In this document: one piece after another, positions 50,990 through 63,230 of the stretch
Layout: every line of letters starts with the position of its first letter
How positions within the stretch are numbered: the first letter of the stretch is position 1
Source: Glaciihabitans sp.
GTDB lineage: Bacteria; Actinomycetota; Actinomycetes; Actinomycetales; Microbacteriaceae
Direction of reading: 5' to 3'
Length of the DNA stretch: 64,000 nucleotides
Assembly (NCBI GenBank): GCA_025463785.1
Contig: JAODBD010000004.1
Coordinates: 1-64,000, forward strand
Made by a program: the position numbers and the translations under genes
Notes under the pieces: generated by a model
The model's input: the letters and a program-made list of their open reading frames with translations, nothing else
What the model was told of the DNA's origin: nothing
Database searches by the model: none

Positions 50990-52021
50990 TCAGCCGAAGA
51001 ACGCCGCCGCGTCGTCATAGCGGCTCTGCGGCACGAGTTTGAGCTGGCGGGTCGCGTCGGCCAGCGGCACCCTGCCGATGTCCTGGCCGCGCAGCGACAC
51101 CATCATCCCGTATTCGCCCGCGTGCGCGGCGTCGGCGGCGTTGACGCCGAAGCGGGTGGCGAGCACGCGGTCATACGCCGTCGGCGTTCCGCCGCGCTGG
51201 ACGTGGCCCAACACCGTGGTGCGGACCTCCTTCTTGATGCGCTTCTCGATTTCGACGGCCAGTTGCGCCGCCACCCCGGTGAACCGTTCGTGCCCGAAGT
51301 CGTCGACGCCGCCCTCGCGAAGCTTCATCGACCCCGCCGCCGGTTTGGCGCCTTCTGCCACCACACAAATGAAGTGGGACTCCCCCCGCTGGAAGCGGCC
51401 CTTCACCAGGCGGCACACCTCCTCGACGTCGAACGGCACTTCCGGGATCAGCGTCATGTGCGCACCGGAGGCAAGTCCCGCATTCAGTGCGATCCATCCG
51501 GCGTGGCGGCCCATCACCTCGACCAGCATCACGCGCTGATGCGACTCAGCCGTGCTGTGCAGACGGTCGATCGCCTCGGTGGCGATCGTCAACGCGGTGT
51601 CGTGACCGAAAGTCACATCGGTGCAGTCAATGTCGTTGTCGATGGTCTTGGGCACACCGACCACCGGCACGTTCTCATCAGACAGCCAGTGCGCGGCGGT
51701 CAGGGTGCCTTCGCCGCCGATCGGGATCAGTACGTCGATGCCGTTGTCGTCGAGCGTCTGTTTGATCTGATCCAGCCCGGCTCGCAGCTTGTCGGGGTGG
51801 ACGCGGGCCGTCCCCAGCATCGTGCCGCCCTTGGCGAGCAGACGGTCGTTGCGCTCGTCGTTGCGCAGCTGGATGCGCCTGTCCTCCAGCAGCCCGCGCC
51901 AGCCGTCCTGAAACCCGACGACCGACGACCCGTACCGGGCACCACACGTGCGCACCACCGCCCGGATCACCGCGTTCAGCCCGGGACAGTCCCCTCCACC
52001 GGTGAGAATTCCGATCCGCAT
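50990..52021 (-). CDS. pfkA: 6-phosphofructokinase
   Basis: Commits fructose 6-phosphate to glycolysis. It shows the ATP-binding [26 protein letters not shown], and the catalytic [16 protein letters not shown]. Glycine in GGEGT rather than GGDDT indicates an ATP-dependent enzyme. At 343 residues it equals M. tuberculosis PfkA. ATG 52021. It sits inside the gat cluster, an arrangement found in mycobacteria, not in Microbacteriaceae. Confidence 0.97.
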   Translation of the reverse strand: MRIGILTGGGDCPGLNAVIRAVVRTCGARYGSSVVGFQDGWRGLLEDRRIQLRNDERNDRLLAKGGTMLGTARVHPDKLRAGLDQIKQTLDDNGIDVLIPIGGEGTLTAAHWLSDENVPVVGVPKTIDNDIDCTDVTFGHDTALTIATEAIDRLHSTAESHQRVMLVEVMGRHAGWIALNAGLASGAHMTLIPEVPFDVEEVCRLVKGRFQRGESHFICVVAEGAKPAAGSMKLREGGVDDFGHERFTGVAAQLAVEIEKRIKKEVRTTVLGHVQRGGTPTAYDRVLATRFGVNAADAAHAGEYGMMVSLRGQDIGRVPLADATRQLKLVPQSRYDDAAAFFG

Positions 52022-52064
52022 GCTGCCATCTTCCCCCCTGCCCATGGCGTGGGCAGCCCGATGG

Positions 52065-53546
52065 TCAGATGGCAGCCGGCAACGGCCCGCGCGCGGCTTC
52101 GTAGGCCGAGCCGACGCGGTAGAGCCGGTCGTCGGCCAGCGCAGGAGCCATGATCTGCAGCCCCACGGGCAGCGAGTCGTCGGGCGAAAGGCCGGCGGGG
52201 ACGGACATCCCGCAGTGCCCGGCCAGGTTGAGCGGCAACGTGCAGAGGTCGAACAGGTACATCGCGAGCGGATCGTCGACCTTCTCACCGAGCCGGAACG
52301 CGGTGGTCGGGGTGGCCGGCGATACCAGCACGTCGACGCGTTGGTACGCCTCGTCGAGGTCGCGCGCGATCAGCGTGCGGACCTTCTGCGCCTGGTTGTA
52401 GTAGGCGTCGTAGTAGCCGGCCGACAGCGCGTAGGTGCCGATCATGATGCGGCGCTTGACCTCCGGGCCGAACCCGGCCGCACGCGTGAGGGCCATCACC
52501 TCTTCGGCGCTGTGGGTGCCGTCGTCGCCGACACGCAGCCCGTACCGCATTCCGTCGAAGCGGGCCAGGTTCGACGACACCTCCGAGGGCAGGATCAGGT
52601 AATAGGCCGCCAGCGCGTTGTCGAAATGCGGGCAGGACACCTCACTGACCTCGGCACCGAGCGACTTGAGCTGCTCGACCGCGGCGTTGAACGACTCCAG
52701 CACACCGGCCTGGTAGCCGTCGCCGCGCAGCTGGCTGACCACCCCGACGCGCACCCCCCGCAGGTCTCCCCTGGCGCCGTCACGGGCCGCGCCGACGACG
52801 TCGGGCACCTCGGCCTCAAGGGAGGTGGAGTCCTTGCTGTCGTGCCCGGCGATGACCGCGTGCAGCAGCGCGGTGTCGAGCACGGTGCGTGCGCACGGCC
52901 CGCCCTGGTCCAGCGACGACGCACACGCCACCAGCCCGTAGCGCGACACGGTGCCGTAGGTGGGCTTGACCCCGACGGTGGCCGTCAGCGCGGCGGGCTG
53001 GCGGATCGAGCCGCCGGTGTCCGAGCCGATCGCCAGCGGCGCCTGGAACGCGGCCAGCGCCGCGGCACTCCCGCCACCGGACCCGCCCGGCACCCGCTCG
53101 ACGTCCCACGGGTTGCGGGTCGGGCCGAAGGCAGAGTTCTCGGTCGAGGAGCCCATCGCGAACTCGTCCATGTTGGTCTTGCCGAGTGGCACGAGGCCTG
53201 CTTCGCGCAGGCGTGCAACGACGGTTGCGTCGTACGGCGGTACCCAGCCCTCAAGGATGCGAGAGCCTGCCGTCGACGGCATCCCGAGCGTGCAGAGGAC
53301 GTCCTTGATGGCGATCGGCACACCGGCGAGCGGTCCGAGCTTCTCGCCGGCTGAGCGTCGTTTATCGATCGACGCGGCGGTTTCAAGTGCCTTCTCGTTG
53401 ATGTGCAGGAATGCGTGGATGTCGCCATCAACGACCGCGATTCGGTCGAGGTGCGCCTGGGTCGCTTCGACCGACGAGACCTCGCCGGACGCGAGTCGGC
53501 CTGCGAGCGCTGACGCGCTAATGGTGGTGAGGTCGGTCTGGCTCAC
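52065..53546 (-). CDS. gatA: Asp/Glu-tRNA amidotransferase subunit A (probably hybrid)
   Basis: Amidase subunit that hydrolyses glutamine for GatCAB. Amidase signature [14 protein letters not shown], catalytic Lys/Ser/Ser in [21 protein letters not shown] and the loop between, 493 residues. The frame is intact but composite by eye. Residues 1-120 ([39 protein letters not shown]) resemble Microbacteriaceae GatA. From about residue 155 on ([34 protein letters not shown]) it matches mycobacterial GatA nearly word for word. The crossover lies in the universally conserved [17 protein letters not shown] region. Confidence 0.9.
   Translation of the reverse strand: MSQTDLTTISASALAGRLASGEVSSVEATQAHLDRIAVVDGDIHAFLHINEKALETAASIDKRRSAGEKLGPLAGVPIAIKDVLCTLGMPSTAGSRILEGWVPPYDATVVARLREAGLVPLGKTNMDEFAMGSSTENSAFGPTRNPWDVERVPGGSGGGSAAALAAFQAPLAIGSDTGGSIRQPAALTATVGVKPTYGTVSRYGLVACASSLDQGGPCARTVLDTALLHAVIAGHDSKDSTSLEAEVPDVVGAARDGARGDLRGVRVGVVSQLRGDGYQAGVLESFNAAVEQLKSLGAEVSEVSCPHFDNALAAYYLILPSEVSSNLARFDGMRYGLRVGDDGTHSAEEVMALTRAAGFGPEVKRRIMIGTYALSAGYYDAYYNQAQKVRTLIARDLDEAYQRVDVLVSPATPTTAFRLGEKVDDPLAMYLFDLCTLPLNLAGHCGMSVPAGLSPDDSLPVGLQIMAPALADDRLYRVGSAYEAARGPLPAAI
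53084..53180. other. probable chimeric junction inside gatA
   Basis: Within this 97-bp stretch, gatA codons about 123-155, the sequence changes from mycobacterial (left) to Microbacteriaceae-like (right). It encodes the most conserved part of the amidase, where two species can share long identical runs. Left context is gatB-pfkA-gatA of mycobacteria and right context is gatC...ligA-mnmA of Microbacteriaceae. An assembly join is most likely; recombination is the alternative. Confidence 0.7.
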
Positions 53547-53851
53547 TGCTCTTCCCCCAGGATCGCCGTCACGCGGAAGCGGCTGCCATCGTGGTCCGGC
53601 GCGCCCGCGAGCGCCTCCTGGGCGGTCAGCGTCTTGCCCGGGATGTCGGCTCGGAAGACATTCACGAGCGGAATCGGGTGGCTGGTACCGGGAACATCGG
53701 GTGTGGCGACCTCGCTGACCTTGTCGATACTGTCGAGGATCACGCCCAGTTCGCCCGTGAGCTTCTCGATCTCGGCCTCGGTGAGCGCAATGCGCGCAAG
53801 GCCGGCGAGGTGGCGCACGACATCAGGCGTGAGACGTTCGGTTTCAGACAT
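53543..53851 (-). CDS. gatC: Asp/Glu-tRNA amidotransferase subunit C
   Basis: Small subunit (102 residues) that clamps GatA and GatB. It shows the GatC pattern [20 protein letters not shown] and ends [11 protein letters not shown]. The middle ([37 protein letters not shown]) matches Microbacteriaceae GatC and not the mycobacterial one. The stop overlaps the gatA start by 4 bp, normal for a gatCA operon. A GGAG site precedes the ATG. Confidence 0.93.
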   Translation of the reverse strand: MSETERLTPDVVRHLAGLARIALTEAEIEKLTGELGVILDSIDKVSEVATPDVPGTSHPIPLVNVFRADIPGKTLTAQEALAGAPDHDGSRFRVTAILGEEQ

Positions 53852-53928
53852 GCGACTCCGTGACAGATATTGGGGAACTGACCAATTCTATTGGGTCACA
53901 GTTGGCCCCGATCTGCGAGAGTAAAGGC

Positions 53929-54756
53929 ATGAAAGCCGCGCCGCTCATGGTGCTCGCAAGCGCTGCCGTGGTGGCGCTGGCACTCACACTCGCGGGTTGC
54001 GCCGAACCGGGAGTCTCGACACCCGATCCGCGGCTCGGCGGTACCTGGCACCTGGTGGCGGCGCACGATGCCAACGGCACGTTGACGTTGGGTGGCCGAG
54101 AAATCACGCTGTCAATTGGCACGTTCACCGGAGGCGCAACCCCGTGCAACGGATACAGCGCGACCGTCGCCGGCGGCATCGGCGTGGTCTACATCCAGAC
54201 TTATCAGTCCCTCAACGGAGAAGCCTGCCCAAACCAGGTATCACTCGATCTCGACTCCCGGTACCTGAAATCCCTCGACGCCGCGCAATTTGCGATCATC
54301 AAGGATGGGATGCTGAGACTCAGCTCACCTAACACTCTTCTCGTGTACAGCAAGACTGCGTTGCCCATTCCCGACATCGAGCAGTCAACCTGGTACCTCG
54401 CGCAGCTACCCGTCGATACAAAATCACACGCCGCTGTCAGCGCCTACAACCCACCGATCTCGCTGACGTTCCAGGGGTACAACGGGCTTCACCTCGACAC
54501 CACCTGCTCCGACTTTGACGCCAACTACACGGTGAAAGGATCGCAGATCACTGTCGGCACAATCCTCTTCCATCTCAAGGCCATCAAGCTCTGCACCTCC
54601 GTCGGCAAAACCATCGACGAACGGGTCGAAGGACTCCTGTTCTCGCCATTCACGGCAGACATCTCGTACGCGGCAGGAGACCGCGGAACAACCATGACCG
54701 TCACCAACTCGACCGCGAAACTGTCGGCGCTGTTCGTTCCGCAGGCCCCACAATGA
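53929..54756 (+). CDS. META-type lipoprotein 1
   Basis: Predicted lipoprotein: signal peptide with lipobox LTLAGC ending about residue 24 when started at ATG 53929 (275 residues). The first half looks like a META/HslJ domain (LGGTWHLVAAHDANG, GREITLSIG, TPCNGYSATV), and the second half repeats the plan loosely (STWYLAQLPV, ISLTFQGYNG, CSDFDANYTV). Four cysteines are spaced to form disulfides outside the cell. Role unknown. It is the first of three tandem paralogues and diverges from gatC. The stop overlaps the next start as ATGA. Confidence 0.8.
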   Translation: MKAAPLMVLASAAVVALALTLAGCAEPGVSTPDPRLGGTWHLVAAHDANGTLTLGGREITLSIGTFTGGATPCNGYSATVAGGIGVVYIQTYQSLNGEACPNQVSLDLDSRYLKSLDAAQFAIIKDGMLRLSSPNTLLVYSKTALPIPDIEQSTWYLAQLPVDTKSHAAVSAYNPPISLTFQGYNGLHLDTTCSDFDANYTVKGSQITVGTILFHLKAIKLCTSVGKTIDERVEGLLFSPFTADISYAAGDRGTTMTVTNSTAKLSALFVPQAPQ

Positions 54757-55589
54757 ACGCCGGTCGCAGGTTTCCCAGGTGCGGCAGGAGGCGCGGGATG
54801 TCGTTGGCAACCATCATGATCGCGCTCGCTCTCGCCGTCGCCGGCTGCTCAGCATCCAGAGCTGACAACGCCGCTGACAGCCGATTCGTCGGCCAGTGGC
54901 TGCTCGTCGGCGCGAAGGATGCGAGCGGCACGGTCCCCCTGCGCGGCACCTACATCACCCTCACGATCAACCCCAGCGCGGCCGCGACCGGCCGCGGCCC
55001 GTGCAATGACTACACGGCGAAAGTCATCGGACAGCCCGGCGCAGTCTTCGTCGACATCACCCACCGCAGCCTCGGACTCTGCGCTGACACGATTCTCGCC
55101 AACCTCGACCAGCGCTACATCAGCGACCTCAAGGCGAGCTCGATCGCCAGCATCGGCGCCAACACACTCACTTTCAAGTCCAGCACGACAACCCTGCTCT
55201 ACCACCGGGTCGCGCACTTCATGATCGGCGGCATCCTCGACATCCCGTGGGTGGCGACGACAGAGACGTTCCGTGACGAAATCGGCAACAGCTATACGGC
55301 ATCCCCCGCAGGAATGCTGCTGCTCTCGAGCAATAAGACCTTCACCGTTCAGCTCGGCGCGTGCCCCGACGTCAGAGGCAAGTGGACGATGGATGCCGGC
55401 GAAATCGTGTTCGTGAGCTCCACCGGCTTCGACAGTGCCTGCTTCACGCCCGATGATGCGGCAAATCGCAGCTCCATGATGGATGCACTCGCCAACGGTT
55501 TCCAGGCGAACGCCGGCCACGGCACGCTGAACACCACGAATCCGCGAACGCTCGCCGGGCTCGCATTCCAACGCGCGGACCTCGGCTGA
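54753..55589 (+). CDS. META-type lipoprotein 2
   Basis: Second paralogue (278 residues), lipobox LAVAGC, then FVGQWLLVGAKDASGTVPLR and GPCNDYTAKV for the first META-like domain. A second domain carries CPDVRGKWTMDAGEIVF. ATG 54753 gives a long N-terminal region; the internal ATG at 54798 would put the lipobox at the usual distance and is a good alternative. Start and stop both overlap neighbouring genes (ATGA and TGATG), so all three lipoproteins should be made from one message. Confidence 0.8.
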   Translation: MNAGRRFPRCGRRRGMSLATIMIALALAVAGCSASRADNAADSRFVGQWLLVGAKDASGTVPLRGTYITLTINPSAAATGRGPCNDYTAKVIGQPGAVFVDITHRSLGLCADTILANLDQRYISDLKASSIASIGANTLTFKSSTTTLLYHRVAHFMIGGILDIPWVATTETFRDEIGNSYTASPAGMLLLSSNKTFTVQLGACPDVRGKWTMDAGEIVFVSSTGFDSACFTPDDAANRSSMMDALANGFQANAGHGTLNTTNPRTLAGLAFQRADLG

Positions 55590-56428
55590 TGGCATCCCTC
55601 GCTCACAGGCTCGCGATGACCACGGCCGCGCTGACAGTCGTAGTCGCGGCCGTGCTCGCGACATCTGCCTGCTCAAGCCCCGGCGACCGCGGCCTTGCCG
55701 AACCGCAACTTCAAGGCCAGTGGCAGCTCGCATCAGCGACGGATGCCGGCGGCAGAATCGACCTGCAAAACCAGGCCATCAGTCTCACCATCGGCAGCGC
55801 AACCAGCAGCACCGGTCGATCCAGTTGCAGCAACTACCACGCCCAGTTTCTCGGAACGACCGAATCGCTCTGGGTCACAGCGACCCTGCCGCAACGCATC
55901 GACTGCGGCTCACTCGTTCAGCAAGTGCTTGAGCAGCGCTACATCGCAGCCCTGAACTACGTGCGCTCGGCAACCGTCAACGGAGGCGATCTCGACCTGC
56001 TCGCTCCCGGGATCGACCTCCACTACGTGCGAGCGCTGTTCATCCCGATGACGTTCGTGGTGGGCCGAACCTGGCAGCTCACCTCCCTCACGAGCCTCAG
56101 TTTCGCCGCCGACGTCAGTCCCCCCGCGATCCCAGAGCACGGTGCCAGCATTCAATTCTCCGAGAACGGCACGCTGCGAGCTGACACGGGATGCTTGAGC
56201 ATCACTGCGCACTTCATTCAGGACGCGGGTCAGATCGTTGCCGACCACGTGGTCGTGCACGGCATCAATACCTGCGGCGACCACAGCCAGTCCTTCGACG
56301 ACGACCTGGTGCGACTCATCGACTCATCTTTCAGCTTCACGTCGGGCAAAGGCGGGCTCGACCTCATCTGTCCGAGGGAAGGCGTTGCGCTCGGCTTCGT
56401 GGATGCCGGCAGCGGCACCATCAAATAG
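55589..56428 (+). CDS. META-type lipoprotein 3
   Basis: Third paralogue (279 residues): signal peptide with lipobox LATSAC near residue 28, LQGQWQLASATDAGGRIDLQ and SSCSNYHAQFLG in the first domain, and RTWQLTSLTSLSFA and CLSITAHFIQDAGQIV in the second. Here the CNxY motif of the family has become CSNY. The lipoproteins share layout rather than close sequence identity, so the triplication is old. It converges with the DUF1023 hydrolase gene 17 bp away. Confidence 0.8.
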   Translation: MASLAHRLAMTTAALTVVVAAVLATSACSSPGDRGLAEPQLQGQWQLASATDAGGRIDLQNQAISLTIGSATSSTGRSSCSNYHAQFLGTTESLWVTATLPQRIDCGSLVQQVLEQRYIAALNYVRSATVNGGDLDLLAPGIDLHYVRALFIPMTFVVGRTWQLTSLTSLSFAADVSPPAIPEHGASIQFSENGTLRADTGCLSITAHFIQDAGQIVADHVVVHGINTCGDHSQSFDDDLVRLIDSSFSFTSGKGGLDLICPREGVALGFVDAGSGTIK

Positions 56429-56445
56429 CTTCCCGCAGCGGACAA

Positions 56446-57936
56446 CTAGCCAAGCGCCAGCGTTTTGTGGGCATCCGCGGCCGTGCCGCTCATGACCAGC
56501 TCACCATGGTCGATGCCAACGAGAGCCATGTTGCGAATCGACTCCGAGCCGGCCGAGAAATAGTTATTGTGCCCAATCGAAGCGCCGAGAGACTTGCCTG
56601 TGATCGTGTCGATGGCGCCGCCGACGGCCATGGTTTTCGCCCCATAGCTGGGTGCAGCCGGATCGCTGCCGAACCAGGCGCTCGACGGTACCGGATCCCA
56701 CGGAGCCGAGCCGACGAAGACGTTCGCGTTGCGCACGTGCAGATCGTGAACCGACTGGGCGGCGCTGCCAGGCGACCCCACCAGGACGAGCGCGTCGACC
56801 GAGAAGTTGTATTCCGTGAGGGCCATGAGCGCCGCGGTCGAACCGTAGCTGTGCGCAACGATGGTCGTGTAAGGCTCATTGCCTACCCGCAGGGCCTGCT
56901 CGCCCTGTACGAGGCGGGCCAGGGCATCCCGACCCTTGTATGCCAGATCGAGCGAACCGATGTTCGTCAGGTCGGGGGTCTGGTAACCCATCCATGCGAC
57001 GACGGCAACGGTCTGGCCAGCATTCGCCGAGTCGACCGCGCTCAGCTTTTTCAGCCAGGCGACCTGCTGGTTGTACAAATCCTGGGCGTCGCCAGTCCAG
57101 TCGCCGACCTGGCCGTCGACCGTGAAGAACATGCCGGGCACCATATAGGTGACGTAGTCGGCGGTCTGCAGGTCGCCGATCACGACAGCGGCCTTGCCTG
57201 CTCCGCTCGAGTCCACCGAGAGCAGCGACCGCGGCGGCGGGCTCGTGGTTGCGCTAGCGCTCCCGACGGTGCTCCCGACGGTGCTCGCGACGGTGCTCGT
57301 GCTCGTGCTCGTGCTCGCGGCGAGTACTCCCTCGATCTGCTGCAGCATGTGCAACGAGTGCTGGTCGTTCTCGTTCAACGCCCGAGCACCGGTCTTCGCA
57401 ACCCGCTTCCGCAATGAAGCAACGGAGTTGGTGACCCAGCTGCGGTTCGAACTGTCGCGCACCGAAACCGGCACGCCATCGAGATTGCCAATGAGCCGTG
57501 GGCTGGAAGTCGCGAGCGCCGCCCGCTCGGACGCCGCTAACGTTCCCCACCAGTCGGCCACGTCAACTGCGGCAGGTGGGTGGGCAAGCAGCTGCGTTAC
57601 CGCCGCTGGGTGAGACGAAATATAGGCAGACAGTTGCCCTACGGGCAAAGCTGAAAGACCGCGGAGCAGCGAGATGCCGGTGAGCGATCCCAGGTTGAAG
57701 GAGGGCGCCTGAACGACCTCGAACGTCGAGATGGAAACAGGATGGCTCACTGCGGCCGGATCGATCAGAACCGCGCTCTGACCAGCAGTTATTCCAAGGT
57801 ACGGGATGTCGACAACCTGGCTGATTGAACTGGCCGCAGGCGCGCTCGAGGCCTCGACCGCGTGTCCCTGTGCCGCCGAGGTGATGAGAAGCGCTGCGAC
57901 GTCATACAGCAATTCGGGTTTAGTCCCCTCGTTCAC
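56446..57936 (-). CDS. DUF1023 alpha/beta-hydrolase
   Basis: Actinobacterial DUF1023 protein: WWGTLAASERAALATSSPRL and GNLDGVPVSVRDSSNR precede an alpha/beta-hydrolase domain with nucleophile AHSYGSTAALMAL and an acid/histidine end (GIDHGELVMSG). Substrate unknown; relatives are taken to be lipases or esterases. A Ser/Thr/Val tract encoded by short tandem repeats (57,253-57,324) separates the N-terminal and catalytic parts. I start at GTG 57936 (MNEGTKPELL); GTG 58017 adds 27 residues and cannot be excluded. No clear signal peptide. Confidence 0.8.
   Translation of the reverse strand: MNEGTKPELLYDVAALLITSAAQGHAVEASSAPAASSISQVVDIPYLGITAGQSAVLIDPAAVSHPVSISTFEVVQAPSFNLGSLTGISLLRGLSALPVGQLSAYISSHPAAVTQLLAHPPAAVDVADWWGTLAASERAALATSSPRLIGNLDGVPVSVRDSSNRSWVTNSVASLRKRVAKTGARALNENDQHSLHMLQQIEGVLAASTSTSTSTVASTVGSTVGSASATTSPPPRSLLSVDSSGAGKAAVVIGDLQTADYVTYMVPGMFFTVDGQVGDWTGDAQDLYNQQVAWLKKLSAVDSANAGQTVAVVAWMGYQTPDLTNIGSLDLAYKGRDALARLVQGEQALRVGNEPYTTIVAHSYGSTAALMALTEYNFSVDALVLVGSPGSAAQSVHDLHVRNANVFVGSAPWDPVPSSAWFGSDPAAPSYGAKTMAVGGAIDTITGKSLGASIGHNNYFSAGSESIRNMALVGIDHGELVMSGTAADAHKTLALG
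57253..57324. repeat. short tandem repeats within DUF1023 gene
   Basis: GCTCCCGACGGT recurs twice, then GCTCGCGACGGT, then GCTCGT four times in a row, all in frame, encoding a flexible STSTSTSTVASTVGSTVGSA-like linker. Units of 12 and 6 bp keep the frame, so length variation would change only the linker. Confidence 0.75.
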
Positions 57937-58198
57937 ACGTTGTTCCAGACGTCCCCAGCGGCTGAAAGGTCGTGCAGTGCCAATAATAGGGGGTAGACAC
58001 GCCCGTTTGGGGGTCACGGTATTAACACCCTGTTACGAATGTGAGAGCTTCACACGGGAGAGCCTTCTGCAGCGCCACGGTTGCAGGAACATGCGGCTCC
58101 TACCGACGGTGCTCAGAACTGAGCGACCGATGTCCCGCTCCGCACCGCCCCAGGTGCCGGCTCGTCACTTCGGCGTAGCTCAAGCCGCGCCGAATCTA

Positions 58199-60463
<2,265 letters not shown>

Positions 60464-60575
60464 TTACGGGCGACCACCGACGCGGGGCAGCCCTCGCGGC
60501 GCTGCGCGGCAGCCCTCGCGGCGGCGTGGCGTGGCGGTGCGGTGGCGTGGGCGTGGCGTGACGGTGCTGCCGCTC

Positions 60576-60625
60576 GTTGTCCGGGTGGCCTTCATGAACG
60601 GCACCCCGACGACAAACGGGCGCGC
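60576..60625 (+). repeat. 50-bp dispersed palindromic repeat (copy A)
   Basis: Fifty bases identical to the reverse complement of 63389-63438. The core is an imperfect palindrome centred on TTCATGAA, with arms GTTGTCCGGGTGGCC and CGGCACCCCGACGACAAAC. It lies in the G-rich gap between mnmA and ligA. The surroundings (60480-60716) are low-complexity GGTGCGGGTGGCG-type repeats that hold no gene. Confidence 0.85.
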
Positions 60626-60717
60626 CCTCGCGGAGACGCGGGGCGGCGGGTGCGGGTGGCGGGCGCGGGTGGGGGTGGTGCGGTGGGTGCGGGTGGTGCG
60701 GGTGGCGCGGCGGGGGC

Positions 60718-61827
60718 TCAGGATGCCGGGACCGGAACGGCGCTGACCGTGCGGTCGATCGTGCACTGGCCGAGCACACGGGTGCCAACGTAGATGACCG
60801 CCGACTGCCCCGGCGCGACACCGTTCAGCGGATCGCGCGGGCGGATGACCAACTCGCCATCACGGACGACGGCGACGGCCGGTACGGGGTCTGCGTGGGC
60901 ACGAATCTGCACGTCGCAATCCCAGGGTTGGCTGGGGTTGGCCTGCGGCATCCCGGCCCAGCTGATCTTCGAGCCGGCGATTTCGGAGAGATCGAGTGCC
61001 TCGCGCGGGCCAACGACGACCGTATTGTCTTTGGGTCGAACCTCGAGCACAAAGCGCGGCTTGCCATCGTCGGTCGGGTAGCCGACGTTGAGTCCTTTGC
61101 GTTGACCCACTGTGAAGGCGTGTGCACCCTCGTGCTTCCCCACCACAGCACCAGAGCGATCGAGGATATCCCCAGTTTCGGCACCAACCCTCTCGGCCAG
61201 CCAGCCCCTTGTGTCACCATCGGGGATGAAGCAGATGTCGTGGCTGTCCGGCTTGTTCGCGACACTGAATCCGCGCACGGCGGCCTCCGCGCGAACCTCG
61301 GCTTTGGAAGGAGTTGCCCCCAGTGGAAACATGCTGTGCGCGAGCTGGTCCGTGGTGAGAACACCCAGAACGTAGGACTGGTCCTTGGCCCAGGCGGATG
61401 CCCGGTGTAGTTCGCGATTGCCGGACGCGTCGGTGAGGATGGTCGCGTAGTGGCCCGTGGCGACCGCATCGAAACCGAGGGCCAGTGCCTTCTCGAGGAG
61501 GGCCGCGAACTTGATGCGCTCGTTGCAGCGCATGCATGGATTGGGCGTGCGCCCGGCCGAGTACTCAGCGATGAAGTCGTCCACGACGTCAAGTTTGAAG
61601 CGCTCGGAGAAGTCCCATACGTAATAAGGGATGCCGATGATGTTGGCGGCGCGTTGGGCGTCCATCGAGTCTTCGATGGTGCAGCAACCGCGAGATCCGG
61701 TGCGGAGTGTGCCAGGCATCCGGCTGAGTGCAAGGTGGACGCCGACGACTTCGTGCCCAGCGTCAACTGCACGCGCGGCAGCGACTGCAGAGTCGACTCC
61801 ACCGCTCATCGCCGCCAAAACCTTCAC
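60718..61827 (-). CDS. mnmA: tRNA-specific 2-thiouridylase
   Basis: Makes 2-thiouridine at the wobble base of tRNA-Glu, -Gln and -Lys. It has PP-loop [19 protein letters not shown], the catalytic cysteines in [12 protein letters not shown] and [12 protein letters not shown], and the C-terminal beta-barrel [16 protein letters not shown]. 369 residues. It lies upstream of ligA in the same direction, as in Microbacteriaceae, whereas in mycobacteria mnmA is about 10 genes away. Confidence 0.95.
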   Translation of the reverse strand: MKVLAAMSGGVDSAVAAARAVDAGHEVVGVHLALSRMPGTLRTGSRGCCTIEDSMDAQRAANIIGIPYYVWDFSERFKLDVVDDFIAEYSAGRTPNPCMRCNERIKFAALLEKALALGFDAVATGHYATILTDASGNRELHRASAWAKDQSYVLGVLTTDQLAHSMFPLGATPSKAEVRAEAAVRGFSVANKPDSHDICFIPDGDTRGWLAERVGAETGDILDRSGAVVGKHEGAHAFTVGQRKGLNVGYPTDDGKPRFVLEVRPKDNTVVVGPREALDLSEIAGSKISWAGMPQANPSQPWDCDVQIRAHADPVPAVAVVRDGELVIRPRDPLNGVAPGQSAVIYVGTRVLGQCTIDRTVSAVPVPAS

Positions 61828-62006
61828 CGAACGAGTTTATGCGCTCAGCCGCTGCAAGATCCCACGAACACGGGATGGGAGGCCACGCATCGCTCTCTGC
61901 CCCATCGTGAGTGAAATGGGGCGCCACAATGCGTGCGCGAATAAGTTCGCAGTGTGATACTAAAGTCCGGGGGCGAGCGCGTCAGCCGGTCTGCGATGGG
62001 AGTGCG

Positions 62007-63230
62007 GTGTCCAAGCGACGTCAAAGCACCGCAACGACGAGCACTCTTGCTCGCGTCAACCAGACCGCGATTCTCGAGGTGCTCCGAAGCTCGGGAGCTC
62101 TCTCGCGCCAGCAACTGGGAGCCGCCACCGGCCTAAGCCCGGCAACGGTCAATCGACTGACCGCCGCACTCATCGACGAGGGTGTTGTGGTTCCCGCGGG
62201 GCAGGAGCCGTCCACCGGAGGCCGACCGTCGATTTTGTTGCGGTATTCGGGTGGATCGCGCCTGGTAGCGGCCATGCAGTTGCACGCCGACCGGGCATCC
62301 GGAGTCCTGGTGGACTTCGACGGCAAGATCGTGTTTCGCCGCGACACCGTGTTCGCACCGGCGCCGATCTCGCCGGACCGTTCCCCCGAGCGGGCCGCCC
62401 GCGACCAGGAACAGCAGCTGGCTCTCATCATGGACCTCTTCGACCAGCTGATCGCGACAGCCGCAAGCATGGGCGCACCCTGCCTCGCGGTCGGCGTCGC
62501 AGTGCCCGGCGTCGTGCAGTTTCCGGAGGGCTCGGTGGGACGGATGCCCGAGTTCGGTTGGAACGACGTGCCGCTCGGTCGGCTCTTCCGCGAGCGCACC
62601 GACATCCCGATCGTCGTCGAGAACGACGCCAACGCGCTGGCGTTTGGCGAACTGCACCGAGGCGCAGGCAAGGGCCTGTCGAGCCTGGTTGCGCTGTTCC
62701 TCGACCGCGGTTTCGGCGCCGGGATCATCACCAACGGCGAACTCCATCGCGGCGCCCGCGCCGAGGCCGGCGAGGTCGGCTACCTGCTCATGGACCGCTC
62801 GGCGCTCAACCGTTCATACAACGAGTACGGCGACCTCGAGGACCGCATCGGCTCGGTTGCGCTGACGAAGCAGGCGCTTGAGCGGGGCATCCCGATTCCT
62901 GAAAAGGGCGTGGTCACGGCGGAGGACATCTTCGCCCTCGCCGCCAGCGGCAACGATGCGGCGCGCGAAATCGCCGACGAGATCCTCGACATGGTGTCGA
63001 TCGCGATCGCGGCCCTCGTGATTGTGCTCGACCCCGAACTCGTGGTGGTCGGCAGCAGTTTCCTCGGCAGCGCGGAGACTGCGATTCCCGCGATTCAACG
63101 CCGGCTGACCGGCCGAATCATCCGCGTTCCTCGGGTTGAGGCGGCGACTTTCCGCGAGGATGCCGTGCTCCTGGGCGCCGCGGAGCTGGCAGCCACCGAG
63201 GTCAACGACTTCGCTTACCTCGCTTATTGA
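62007..63230 (+). CDS. ROK-family transcriptional regulator
   Basis: NagC/XylR-type repressor (407 residues). The winged helix at about residues 15-60 (NQTAILEVLRSSGALSRQQL, GLSPATVNRLTAALIDEG) is fused to a ROK sugar-kinase-like domain with VVENDANALAFGELHRG. The usual zinc-binding CxCGxxGCxE is missing: the equivalent stretch is LNRSYNEYGDLEDRIGS, so this member may not need zinc. GTG 62007 is chosen because the conserved region starts just after it. The likely target is the inverted repeat before the sugar kinase 400 bp downstream. Confidence 0.87.
   Translation: MSKRRQSTATTSTLARVNQTAILEVLRSSGALSRQQLGAATGLSPATVNRLTAALIDEGVVVPAGQEPSTGGRPSILLRYSGGSRLVAAMQLHADRASGVLVDFDGKIVFRRDTVFAPAPISPDRSPERAARDQEQQLALIMDLFDQLIATAASMGAPCLAVGVAVPGVVQFPEGSVGRMPEFGWNDVPLGRLFRERTDIPIVVENDANALAFGELHRGAGKGLSSLVALFLDRGFGAGIITNGELHRGARAEAGEVGYLLMDRSALNRSYNEYGDLEDRIGSVALTKQALERGIPIPEKGVVTAEDIFALAASGNDAAREIADEILDMVSIAIAALVIVLDPELVVVGSSFLGSAETAIPAIQRRLTGRIIRVPRVEAATFREDAVLLGAAELAATEVNDFAYLAY

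Noticed and set aside
57937-58198. Search for a gene or RNA between ligA and the DUF1023 hydrolase
   Set aside because: No frame of convincing composition, no clear promoter or hairpin. I see nothing to annotate there beyond the possible longer start of the hydrolase.
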